From: Trichosphaerium sp. ATCC 40318
Taxonomy: Eukaryota; Discosea; Flabellinia; Trichosidae
DNA length: 64,000 nt
Direction: 5' to 3'
Assembly (NCBI GenBank): GCA_038496445.1
Contig: JALMLS010000404.1
Span: forward strand, 62,001-126,000
Each line of letters opens with the position of its first letter. The first letter of the stretch is position 1. The position numbers and the translations under genes were made by a program. A model generated the notes under the pieces. It did not search any database. It worked only from the letters and a program-made list of their open reading frames with translations, and was not told the origin of the DNA. This document shows positions 9,400 to 20,280 of this stretch, piece by piece.

Positions 9400-12222
9400 T
9401 TAATCGACACCCTCCATTTCGGAGACTTCATCGCCATCATCTTCAGCCAAAGGAGGAAGCTCATCATCAGCAATATCATCGTCATCATCGTCATCGATGC
9501 TTAGACCGAGTTTGATCATTCTGTGGATACGTGCAGCAAATGTAGTTGGTTCTTCAAGGTTGAATCCAGAAGTCAACAAAGCTGTCTCAAATAGAAGCCA
9601 TACAAGATCTTTTACGGTCTTGTCGCTCTTATCAGCGTCGACTTTGTTTTTGAGTTCCTTTACAATAGGGTGTACAGGGTTGAGTTCGAAGGTCTTTTTG
9701 GATACCATGTATGTTGACATAGATGTATCACGGAGAGCTTGAGCGCGCATGATTTTCTCCATGTATGCGGACCATCCGAATTCACCGGTGGTGAGACAGC
9801 AAGGGGAGTTTACAACTCTAAAAACAAGAGTGAGAAAACGAACTCGACGAAGTCAAAACAAAAAAAAGCAAACAAATTAAAAAAAACTTTGTACCTGTGT
9901 GTTGTGACGACTTTCTCGACCTTGTCGTCCAAGATTTCCTTTACGGTCTTGCACAAGTTTTCGTAAGCAACTTTCTCTTCTTCCATTGCTTTCTTCTCGT
10001 CCTCAGATTCACCGAGATCGACACCGTCTTTTGTGACGCAAATGAACTTTTTGCCGTCGAATTCTTTCAATTGTTGCATGCCGTACTCATCAATAGGCTC
10101 AGTCATGTACAATACTTCCAATCCACGCTTCTTGAGACCCTCAACGAATGGAGAGGATTCAACAGATTTCTTGGAGTCACCAGTGATGTAGTAGATACCC
10201 TTTTGGTCTTCCTTCATACGTGTGATGTACTCTTTGAGTGAGGTGAAGTCATCACCAGATTTTGTAGAGTAGTAACGGAGGAGGTTGGCCATACGGTCTC
10301 TGTTTGTGGAGTCCTCGTGGATACCGTATTTAAGGTTACGAGAGAATGATTCGTAGAATTTTTTGAAATCTTCTTTGTTCTCAGCGATCTCTTCGAACAT
10401 TTCGATAGCCTTCTTTACGAGATTCTTACGGATGACCTTAAGGATCTTGTTTTGTTGCAAGGTTTCACGGGAGATGTTGAGAGGAAGATCTTCAGAGTCG
10501 ACCATACCCTAGCGTAAAAGATAAGCAACAAATTCGTTGAAGAGGATCATCATAAAAATAAAAAGCGCGAAAACGCTCACAAAAGGAGTTCAAAAAGCGT
10601 ACCTTAACAAAGTTGAGCCATTCAGGGATGATATCTTCACAGTTATCCATGATAAAGACACGTCTGACGTAAAGTTTGATGTTGTTCATCTTTTTACGGT
10701 TCTCGAACAAATCGAATGGAGCACGTTTTGGTACAAAGAGCATAGCAGTGAACTCTAATTGACCTTCAACAGAGAAGTGCTTGACGGACAAGTGTTCTTC
10801 CCAGTCGTTTGTGAGACCCTATCGTAGAACGTAAGCAAGAGAACAATAAAAAAAAATAACGCGTAGGCGACTAAAAAACGACGAGAAAAAAAAAACAACG
10901 TACCTTGTAGAATGAAGCATACTCTTCTGGAGTAACTTCTTTTGGGTTACGAAGCCATAGTGGTTTAGTCTTGTTGATTTGTTCCCATTCTTTGACTTCC
11001 TTCTTGACCTTCTTTGTCTTTTTGGCCTCTTCTTCGGCATCTTCTACCTTTGGTGTATCATCGTCACCCTCTTTCTTCTCGGCATCATCTTCACCTTCTT
11101 TTTTCTCAGCATCTTCGCCTTCTTTCTTTTCGGCTTGTTCTTTGAGTTCTTCTTCAGTGAGTTCAACTTCTTCTTCTTCCTCGCGTGTGGTCATGAGGTT
11201 GATTGGGTATTGGATGAATTGAGAGTGCTTCTTGACGATATCCTTGATTTTACGTTCTTCGATGTACTCGTGTTGGTCGTCCTTGAGGAACAAGGTGATT
11301 TGGGTACCACGACCGAGAGTGTTACCGGCAGGGTCGCGACGGATGGTGAAGTGACCACCAGCTTCAGATTCCCAGATGTACCTTTGAAACAGAGTGTAAG
11401 CGAGTGGCTTGGGGCGTATAGAGAACAAAAGGAAGAAAAAGAGCGATTTTGATCGAATAAAAGAAATAAAAAAAGTTTTTTTCTTTTTTGTGTTGAACTC
11501 AGTCAGTAACGTAGATATCGACACGGCATCAATTCCGTCCGCCCGTTCGCAATGCATCATAGTACACAAAGAAAAAAGAAGAGAGAAACCAGATAAAGAA
11601 AAAGCAAGGAGCGTGCGTGTAGAAGCACGTGAAACGTGTTTTGAAAATAAAAAAAATTGAAAAAAAATTAAAACGGAGAAATAAACGTACTGTTCGTCGT
11701 CATTGTGCTTGGTGATGACAGTAACTTTGTCAGCTACAAGGTATGCGGAGTAGAAACCGACACCGAATTGACCGATCATGCTGACATCAGCTTTACCTTC
11801 GCTGAGAGCCTCGACGAAAGCTTTTGTACCAGAGCGTGCAATGGTACCCAAGTTGTTTACCAAATCGGCTTTGGTCATACCAATACCGGTATCACGGAGA
11901 ACCCATGTTTTACCTTCAGGATCACTGGTAATTTCGATCTTTAGCTCCTTCTCAGAGTCCAAAGCATCTTTTTGGGTCAAAGATTGGTAACGAATCTTAT
12001 CAAGAGCCTAGAATGAAGCGTTAGAGGTGAACGAAAAGTAGATCAGCGCGTTTGGGGCAAAATATAGTTTCCAAGGTTTTTCCGTACGTCAGACGAGTTG
12101 GAAATAAGTTCACGAATGAAGATTTCCTTGTTGGAGTAAAATGTATTGATGATCAAAGACATCAGCTGGTTGATCTCAGCTTGAAAGAGAAACGTCTCGA
12201 CTTCGCCTGTTTCTGCCGCCAT
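9400..12222 (-). CDS. HSP90: cytosolic HSP90 chaperone
   Basis: Six exons (12222-12088, 12007-11691, 11381-10904, 10818-10603, 10508-9895, 9817-9400) give 725 residues in correct phase. Start [20 protein letters not shown]. The N-terminal GHKL ATPase has [39 protein letters not shown] and [16 protein letters not shown] charged KEGEDAEKK-type linker separates it from the middle domain, whose catalytic-loop region is NISRETLQQ. The C-terminal dimerisation domain ends in an acidic tail. HSP90 matures kinases, receptors and other clients using ATP. The lack of a signal peptide or KDEL supports the cytosolic form. The last five residues are MEGVD instead of the usual MEEVD that binds TPR co-chaperones. 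All donors seen are GTAC, and the second intron is the longest (309 nt). Confidence 0.97.
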
Positions 12223-13405
12223 GTTGTATAGTTTATTGTTATTTACTACGGGACGTGTTGTAACAAAGGGTTAAGCAATCACGAAAACACTGAAACACCA
12301 CGGAAGTTTGCAAAATATTTGTTAATTTCTGCGAGTTCTACCTGGAAGTTCTGGTTTTTAGGCGTCCAAATTCCATGGCAAGTTGCCAACGCTGCCGTAA
12401 TTGTGAATTAACGTGTTTTCCCGCAATTCTTTTTTCCTTTTGTATTTATTCTACGCTTGGATACGTAAATCTCCTCCAAAACGCTCCAGAGCATTCCTTT
12501 CTTTTCGTTTGTACGCTGCGTAGAAGAATTCTAGCTTCTACAAATCAATTCAACTAAACTCTTTCCTTTTCGCTCATACACGCTTTTCTGTTTACGTTGT
12601 GTGTACGCCACGCGAAAAATACGTAAAGGGAATGCTATTTTTCCAGTTCCTCAACAAAAGCCTTGTCAGCGGTACAAAAATTTTTCTCTTTTGGCCTTAT
12701 TATGAAATTCCGCATTGCGGCGCACTGTATTTTGGAGTTCTAGAAGAGTTTCGGCGTTTGCGTATGCAAATCATGCCGTGCTGATCAAACCGCTTTCTAC
12801 AGGCATATTTTCGCATGTTTTAGCCCTTTGCTGTATTAACAAGTGATTTGGTGTAGTTGAATGAACTGCAAGGCGGTACAGTTGTTTCATAGTCGCAAGC
12901 ATTGTGAAGACACTGTATACGGCCGAAACGCGTTGTTTACAAACCCAATCACGTGCAACGTTGAGTGTTTCGATCAATGAAAGCAGCATGTTAGCACTGT
13001 AGTACTGTAACGTTGTTTGCAGCCTGTTTACTGTTTGAAACAAAGCTATCAAATCTTGCAGCTCAACGCCGATACTTTCACTTCTTATTGCTCGAATCTG
13101 TCATTTGCGAACGTACAGTTTTTTTATTTGTAAAGGCTATGGTTTCGTTTGAAACGTTTTCTTCAACATTGTTGTCACGTCAAATGAACTAAGCAGCCAA
13201 AGGCAACTCATCAGCTTCCTTTAACAAAGGAAACGTACAGTGTCAATTACTTTGTTTATCTGCGCTGAAGGTGGATAATTCCCGGCAACGTCGTTTGGAT
13301 TTGAGTGAACACAATCGAGTTAAAAAGCAATTAATAACAATGTCAAACAGCCAAAAAAAGTAGATAAAACAAAACGTCTTTAGGGGAATAATCACATTTT
13401 ATTTG
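12223..13405. other. intergenic, HSP90 upstream
   Basis: About 1.2 kb holding the HSP90 promoter side. Several short frames exist on both strands without domains or splice continuity. I could not define a gene, and no clear heat-shock element array was found by eye. Confidence 0.35.
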
Positions 13406-14521
13406 TTATTCGTGCATGGAAGCCCATTCATCAGCATTATTAAAAGCAAACAAGGTGTTTGTACCGTAAATAGGACCATTGATCTTGGTTATATGATCGT
13501 TAGAACCAATATTCCAATTTGCAATTAATCCAGATCCTCCATTACCACTAATATAGCTCCAGTTATTATTAACTAAACGGAGTGTTTGAGACCATCCGTT
13601 ATGATTCATAGCTACAAGTGAATCTGTAGGAGCATTCGAAGAAATGTCGAAATCTCCTGCGATGTACTTATCAGTTGCGGCAATAATCCAAGCTCCTGCT
13701 ATCATTCCGTGACCGCCTTCAGCGTACTTGAATGTTTTAGTGACACTGTCGAATCTCATGGTATGATGCCATCCGTTAGGATTGATAGCCAAGAGGTCCT
13801 CTACAGGGTGATCGTAGAAGGCACCAACGACATATTTATCAGCAGGTCCAATAACCCACCAGTGTATTTGTCCTGTTGTTGTACTTGATAGTATATCCCA
13901 TTTTTTTGTGTTTCTATTGAACATCATCACGTGGTATTCCGATGACTTTATCAAAACAACGTATGATGCTGGGTCAGGGTTAACTACTTCAAATCTTCCT
14001 GAGATTAAGGTATCCGAAGCATCAATGTCGCCGTCAACAGCGTATTGGAGTTGAGTCCATTTGAAGCCGTGCATATTGTTAATGTACGTCAAATCAAGCT
14101 TGTACGTTGCATATTTACCGTTAGGGTTTGCAATAAGAAGAGACTTTTTACCGTAAGCGTTAAAAAAACCAGAAACGTATTTATCGTCGCTAGCAGTTTG
14201 CCAGGTACCAATAAAGCCTTGACCGCTTTCGACAGCATGCCACTCTAGAGAAGTATCGTCTAAGTACGCTAACATCCATTGAACACCAGGCTTGATGAAC
14301 AGAGTGAATGCTCCGTGGTTTTGGTGAAACAGTATCTCCATTGGTATGAAGCGATCTCCTGGTTGGATATCCCACGTTATAGTAGTGAACGGTCCAGTAG
14401 GGTTAAAGAGGTTTGGGTATCTTTTTGCAACGAGTTGGGAAGCTCCAGCATGAGGTTGCCAGTAAGCTGACACTGCGCAAGTGAATAGCGTGAGTAGGAT
14501 GATACAAACGTGTTGTTTCAT
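13406..14521 (-). CDS. secreted protein with WxxxxxDKYxxGxF repeats
   Basis: Single-exon, 371 residues. It starts with a signal peptide (MKQHVCIILLTLFTCAVSA). The body consists of about five to six repeats of 45-65 residues built on W-x-x-x-x-x-DKY-x-x-G-x-F followed by a LLAINPNG or LVAMNHNG strand (TASDDKYVSGFF, GPADKYVVGAFY, AATDKYIAGDFD, GSNDHITKIN). This resembles FG-GAP/VCBS or PLL-lectin-type beta-propeller blades, so a calcium- or sugar-binding extracellular propeller is inferred. No membrane anchor follows. No intron is present, unlike most neighbours, which may mean recent acquisition or retroposition. Exact family not identified. Confidence 0.75.
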   Translation of the reverse strand: MKQHVCIILLTLFTCAVSAYWQPHAGASQLVAKRYPNLFNPTGPFTTITWDIQPGDRFIPMEILFHQNHGAFTLFIKPGVQWMLAYLDDTSLEWHAVESGQGFIGTWQTASDDKYVSGFFNAYGKKSLLIANPNGKYATYKLDLTYINNMHGFKWTQLQYAVDGDIDASDTLISGRFEVVNPDPASYVVLIKSSEYHVMMFNRNTKKWDILSSTTTGQIHWWVIGPADKYVVGAFYDHPVEDLLAINPNGWHHTMRFDSVTKTFKYAEGGHGMIAGAWIIAATDKYIAGDFDISSNAPTDSLVAMNHNGWSQTLRLVNNNWSYISGNGGSGLIANWNIGSNDHITKINGPIYGTNTLFAFNNADEWASMHE

Positions 14522-15560
14522 TCTTGTAGAGTTATCGCTAAATTGAAAGTCTTCAAGTTCTCATGAAATCTTGCATGGTTCAGTGAAATTATTTTCCGCA
14601 GTACTTTAGGAATTCGGTTGTCATCTTTCGGGTTGCGGTTTTCAATTCACCCATTAGTTCATGATGTTTTCAGGTGGTATTGGAAACCATAAAGGCGTGT
14701 AGAAGTAAGTTGCTGTCTTTTTCGGCTCAAAGCGCTTTTTCTTACGGAAACAATGCCAACCTATCGTAAACCACTGTTAATGGCGTGTGAATGATTTAAA
14801 AGCGAATTTCGCTCTTGGACGCATCAACAGCTCGCCTTTGTTTCAATGCTTTTCTCTAGTTACCGGTTAAACTGGTAATGACTGATTTTGTAAAGTTTGA
14901 TTCGTTTTCCTTTTAAGGGTTTACAGCAAATCAGTCCACTAGGCTTTTCAGCTTGGCCTATAGTATGTAGATGTTAGCTTATATGTTCCTGCCTGTGTAT
15001 CACTTTTATACTAACACATATGTGTAAGTATTACGATATCCTCGGCGATTGAAGACAGAGTGTGGCTACAAGGACGTTGCAAAAATATATGAGTTTCAGC
15101 CCAACATAATTAGATACCAACTTTAACTTTGTCATAATCATGTATTCAATGGGTTAGTTCGGATAAGCTGGGTTATTCAACAATTAGATACGGATTTCTC
15201 AAATGACAAAGTCGTTAACTGAGTTCTTTATTTACAACCACTATCAGTAGATATTGGTTTAAACCATACTTTCGTACCTCTGTGGCGTTGAGGAAAAGTT
15301 TCTTTATGCAAAAGAAAATAGGACTACTAGTGTACACTGATCAACGATCTTTAGCACAACATTAAGCCAGAATTTGCCTAACCCTGTAACTCGTCTTTTA
15401 ACCCTTTCGACACGCACGTGATCATTTTTTGGTTTGTCGTGCTTTACTTTGTCTAATACATCTAGCTCGGAGCTCATAGTGTAAGGAGTAAATAATGTAA
15501 CTCTGTTGACTATTTCGATTAGGTGCTACAAACCAAAAGCTCCTCAACACCCTGACTCAC
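14522..15560. other. intergenic
   Basis: About 1 kb without a recognisable gene or RNA. AT-rich. Nothing repeated was noticed. Confidence 0.4.
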
Positions 15561-15564
15561 CAAA

Positions 15565-15642
15565 CGCCCATGAATATTCATGAATGAATATTAATGAATA
15601 TGGCTTACGGAACAATGAATATGAATATTGCTTGTATTCATA
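15565..15642. repeat. TGAATATT-type short repeats
   Basis: Several variants of TGAATATT/AATATTCA occur within about 75 bases (for example GAATATTCATGAATGAATAT), directly before the LRR relic. The motif is self-complementary in part and may form AT-rich hairpins. Confidence 0.5.
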
Positions 15643-15649
15643 ACGGAAG

Positions 15650-15867
15650 GGCGTTACGATGGAGTTAAAGCATTGGCGGGTCCATACAAATGTTATCAAG
15701 TGACAGATCATGGTGTTAAAGCATTGGCAGGAGTCCATACTATTATACTGGGTCGTATTGAAATAACAAATGAAGGTGTTAAAGCCTTGGCAGGAGCCCA
15801 CACAGTTGAAATAAGTGGCTGTTATACAAAAACAGATGATGGCTTCCATCTATTGAGAACTTGGTGA
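15650..15867 (+). pseudogene. relic of F-box/LRR gene (GVKALAGVHTI type)
   Basis: Three decayed LRR units remain: DGVKALAGPYKCYQVTD, HGVKALAGVHTIILG and EGVKALAGAHTVEISGC. They match the 23-residue repeats of the intact gene at 24219-25286. There is no F-box or proper start, and the frame ends TW-stop. The fragment is on the opposite strand to the intact gene, so it is a dispersed duplicate rather than a continuation. Confidence 0.75.
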
Positions 15868-16087
15868 TCTGTTTTATAGCTAATGACGGATCTGCATTGT
15901 TAGTATTACAGGAAACGTTTCATACGCTATCTCGGTTGTTTGGAACAAAACAAAGCTTATGACATACATCAAACACGTGGTAGACAAAAAGTATAGATAA
16001 GAGTTTTTAGTAGTAAAAGAACTAGATAAATATTGCTGAGATTTCTGGCTGTATATTTTACAAATTTTTAATAATTTGCTGAATTCA

Positions 16088-19000
16088 TCACTTTACATAA
16101 GTCTTAACAGCATCTTCAATGCTGTTTGCAACACTGGATTCAATACCAGAAAGGCCCTTTTAAAAAAAACCTGATTAGACAACAAAGACCAGTAGAGAGC
16201 GAATCAAACAAAAAAGAAAGGTGGAAAAAGTTGGGTACCAAGTTAGAGTATTTGTGACCAAGTAATTTAGACATGATTTCGTAATGTCTGTTAGCACCAG
16301 GACTAAGTTCTATTACATAACTGTTTTCTGGCAAGAATAAAGCATGGTTCATTCCTGCGCCATGTTCTCCTGTAAAAAAAATCCGTCAAAACCACAGTGC
16401 AGCGTGCAAAAAAAGGGAGAAATGAAGCAACTTTTTTTTTTGTTTTTCGAATTTTTTTGGGTGCTCGCTTTCTTGAACTTGGTTTTGCTATTACACGTAC
16501 CTATGAGCATATCACTATTAGCTACTATCTCAATCTGTCTTTTAAAGCTTAATTCTTTTGGATTAAAGTCAATAATATTGATACTGTAACTACTCTCTGG
16601 TATTTTTTTTTTCTTCAAAATTCCTGCAACTTTTTTCATAACTTCATCAGGGTTAGGCCATCTTATCCTTCTAACGTTCTTCCTGCTAATAACAACAATA
16701 TTTACTTTATCTAACTTTCCTTCACGCACATGACGTAGTCCATAGAATGACTTGACATGCTTAATAAACGCCAAGGCGATAGGAGAAGCTTCACAAGGGA
16801 GTTTTCTACTGACGCCTTTGTATCTACCAAGAAAAAAATAAGAAAAGTCCAATTATTAGCGAAAAAAAACATGCGTTGATAAGAGGTGTGCCATGTGATG
16901 TTTTAATATCATAGCACTTAAATAATCATTCTTTGTGAAGGTTTGTGGTTGTGATTCTTGTTAAACAACAAATTTCAAAAAAATCAACTACCATGCAAAA
17001 AACGATCAACAGAGCGACTCATGTTGTGAAACCACATTTATAAAGCAAGATGTTTGTTTTTTAATGATTTTCCAGGTAAAGAAAAAAAAAATGTAACTTG
17101 ATGAGGTAATAAACGAAGGAGTTGTTGTCAAAACAATAAAATATCAACCAAAAAAAAAATACTTACGAAAATAACGAAGCAGCTGCCCATGAATTTGTTA
17201 TGATATGTCTGTAACAAGTCCTTGGAGGGATATCATATGCTTCTCTGTAAACATGAGCGAAATCTGAAAAAGCATCATATTCACTATCAAAAGGACCAAT
17301 GCCTTTCCTGAACAACAAATAAGACACGAGGTTCAAAAAAAAAACCCCAACCTGTCACTAAGAATGATTTGTATTGACCTGTTTTCAATTCGATCTCTAG
17401 ACACATTAATGAGATAAATATGTGTGTAATGACTTACCTTAATATAGACAAGACAATAAAAGTCATCATCATATCTTCATGTGCGTGATAAGGATTAGTC
17501 GTATCCCATCTTTTCAAAAATAGAACAGTATTTTCAATCCAGTTGCTGCACTCAAATTTTACGTCATCATCAAGGCCTATCCAACGCTTTAAAATTTAAT
17601 ATCGGTTCATTATCGTACCATTTACAAACCAACTTTTAGATACATGTTCTAATTTCTTCACTTGAGGTGAATCACGGCGTTTACAAGTAGCACGAACAAC
17701 ACCCTAATTTTTTTAATCAGTATTTTTTTTTGGAATTAAAATCAATTTGTAGCGAGGCCTGAGCAAGCGATATTACTCTAATAGTTTGGGCTTTGTTGTG
17801 AATAAGCCCAACGAAGTTTGAAATTTTGTATTTGTGTTACGCTAAGACGAAATTCTTGTACCTTTTTGTATGGTTTAGGATTAATGTAATCAGGGCATTC
17901 CTGTTTGTTATCTATTAGCAAAAAGACAATCACAAAATGTATGTTAGTGACACGTACTGGTTCTCCATAACATGGTTCTACACCCCACATCTATACCAAT
18001 TATTAGAGTAATAAGAGTCAAAATAATCAAAGGATTTATCCAAGAAAAGAAATAATTTGTTCATTGATTCGATTCCGTTTCTACTGCACATGTGGCGTAA
18101 TAATTGTCGAAAAAATGAGAAATTAATAAAGTTGCACGTTTTTAGATTAGTAGAGATTGTTGTAGGTGTATAACCATGCACTCCAACCAAAGATTGAAAC
18201 AACAGTTCTTAAGAAACAAAAGCCAAAAAAAACCGAATTCGATTCGATAGAGTTAACCACTTGAACTAACTGCAGTAATACGTACATATTTAGGATTGAC
18301 CTATAAATATAATGATTATGGTTTAAAATAAACAAAGAGAGAGTACAATAAGAAATGTTCTCACAAAGAAACGTCACGTTATAACCACTTTTAGAGGGTC
18401 TAACTTGAGAAAATTTTAAGAACAAAGTTTCGTATCTAACACACTGTGTAGAATACAAAGCTCTTCCAAAGTTTGTAGTCAAAACTGCTGGATTTTTTTG
18501 GTAACGTTTTCGACAGTTTCTACGTTTCTGACGTTTATGAGAACATCTCTATTGAAAAGTGAAAAGAAAAACGTACTTGAACATTTTGAGCATCACAAAA
18601 AGACATTGAGTTTCCAGGCCTTCCAGGTGAGTCGTAAACCACTCTATAGCACGATATCCTTGAGAAATTGTCTTGACACATTGTTATTTCGTTCTCACGC
18701 CATTTTCTAAGCAATTGAACTCCTTTGTGGTTTTGTTTTAGGTACACACTGCTGTTGTCTTTTCAATCGTACCATACTCATCATCACACATTTTTGATGG
18801 CTTTGGAAGGTTTTTAGCTTCATTCAATACAGAATCAAATAAACGTTCTCCAATGTTTGTAGACTTGGAGTTGATGGGTTTATCCGTCGTTCTTGTAGGC
18901 AACCAGCTGCTTCCTGTCGAAGTTGAAGTAACAACAACCTAATTGCGTTAATATATACGGTGTTGCGTTCTGCAGGCGTATACAGTGTTACAGAACTTTA

Positions 19001-19244
19001 TTAGTACAAAAACAAAATTGCATACGTAGTTATCTATTGTTCCTGCGCCATTGGCTGTAACGTCTGTTGTAGTAGGTACATCACATGGTCTTAATGAAAT
19101 ATTCAACAGCGTAATAAGAGCCAATACTACCACCAATGCGATATAGCACGCGTTTCGTGGGAGCGCCATGCTTTTACTAGGAGAAACGTTGGACAGACTG
19201 AGCGTAGCTGTTCGGTACGTGTGACTTAACAACACTTCCGTCAT
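16088..19244 (-). CDS. GT61-family glycosyltransferase (type II Golgi protein)
   Basis: A gene of about ten exons running from ATG near 19244 to TGA at 16088-16090. The first exon gives a short cytosolic tail and a membrane anchor (ACYIALVVVLALITLLNISL), then a Ser/Thr-rich stem. Later exons give Cys-rich luminal sequence (MCQDNFSRISCYRVVYDSPG; GVEPCYGEP; ECPDYINPKPY). The catalytic part carries VVISRKNVRRIRWPNPDEV, IDFNPKELSFKRQIEIVANS and GEHGAGMNHALFLPENSYVI, the latter being the HGAGxxH...P signature of GT61/DUF563 enzymes (xylosyl-, arabinosyl- or O-GlcNAc-transferases). Introns use GTACC, GTACGTG and GTAAGT donors, one of them only 32 nt (near 17583-17614). Some N-terminal junctions are inferred. 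Substrate cannot be told. It shares the Golgi theme with MGAT2 at 25.6 kb. Confidence 0.8.
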
Positions 19245-19315
19245 TTTCAGTTAATGACACAAAGAATCATAACCTAACAAGGCTCCAATAAGCATCAAAG
19301 CGTTTTAAAAATAGG

Positions 19316-19972
19316 ATGGAGCGTACTGAGAGCGCCCTGAGTACTGTGATTTTACCTTACGAGATGTTTTATCATATTGGAACGTTAGTAGTTGGAGATT
19401 GCATTAGAAGCGTGTATAATGTGTAAATAATTGTTTTTAGCTTCTGTGATTTTGATACAACTCTACAGTATGCTTCGATATCTAAAACAGTACGAGACGT
19501 TCTTATATCACTTGTGAAAAGCAACGGCGACCTTAACAAACAAGTAAGCGGGTTAGTAAAATAAAACGTTACAGTATTTATTAAAACGCTCTTTAAGGTA
19601 TTATTATTACCAAGATATATGGTATGAACATGAATCAGAGCTTAAATTTGTTGAACTTCGAGAAGATGGTTCATATTTTATGACAACCTGTGTTTTATCC
19701 GATACACCTATTAGAAGGTTTCTTTATCTACCAAACGGTAAGGAATGGATCTCTGTACATGGAAAATGGTCCATTGAACGTAGAAAGTCAAGTTACACAA
19801 CAAAACGTGCGTACATAATCTATTTATAGAAAACAAAAATTATTGAGTTAACTTTCGTTTTCCAGAGGATCTTGTAGTTGGGGTACATCTCAGTGGAGGT
19901 TCTCATTTGCGTTACACTATATTACGGTCAGAAGATGGAGAAGTATTATCCATGCACGTCATTTATTGTTAG
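19316..19972 (+). CDS. small F-box protein, four exons
   Basis: Each exon is too short to stand out alone, but 19316-19383, 19441-19543, 19575-19806 and 19866-19972 join in phase to 169 residues. The spliced N-terminus MERTESALSTVILPYEMFYH continues into IGTFCDFDTTLQYASISKTV, a good F-box: LP.E...I..F.D...L..A..SK..R. The rest is beta-rich (KFVELREDGSYFMTTCVLSD; WISVHGKWSIERR). The donor at 19384 (GTTAGT) was chosen because it restores the F-box; donors at 19414 or 19423 would leave introns of only 27 or 18 nt. The second intron (19544-19574) is 31 nt. An alternative 3' end using a GTATTA donor near 19951 and exon about 20006 is possible. It starts 72 bases from the divergent GT61 start. Confidence 0.6.
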
Positions 19973-20280
19973 ACAATGTGTTGAGTATTGCTGACTTTTT
20001 GATAGAGGAGGACTTGGTTCTTGCCAGTTCGAAAAAATAACAGTGTGGGAGCTTAGGAAAAAGTTCTGGAAAGAAAGGTATGCTATACATGGAATTTGTT
20101 TGCTTGTTTTGTTGAATGATGATGTAGGTTGTTCTTTAATTGGGATAGAAACGATGAACACTTTGATTGTATAATATTGTAAAAACAAAGTTAAGCTTAA
20201 TATTTTCGTTTGTTTATACCACGCTGTCGACAGATAATCATTTAATGTTACATCTAATCTTTATATATTTACAATAGGTT

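Noticed and set aside
10979-11944. Plus-strand frames opposite HSP90
   Set aside because: They are antisense shadows of conserved HSP90 exons, and low-complexity Ser/Phe runs come from the charged linker.
12375-13052. Short frames upstream of HSP90 on both strands
   Set aside because: No domain, signal peptide or splice continuity; composition looks non-coding.
19423-19440. 18-nt intron in the small F-box gene
   Set aside because: A donor at 19384 gives a 57-nt intron and a much better F-box sequence.
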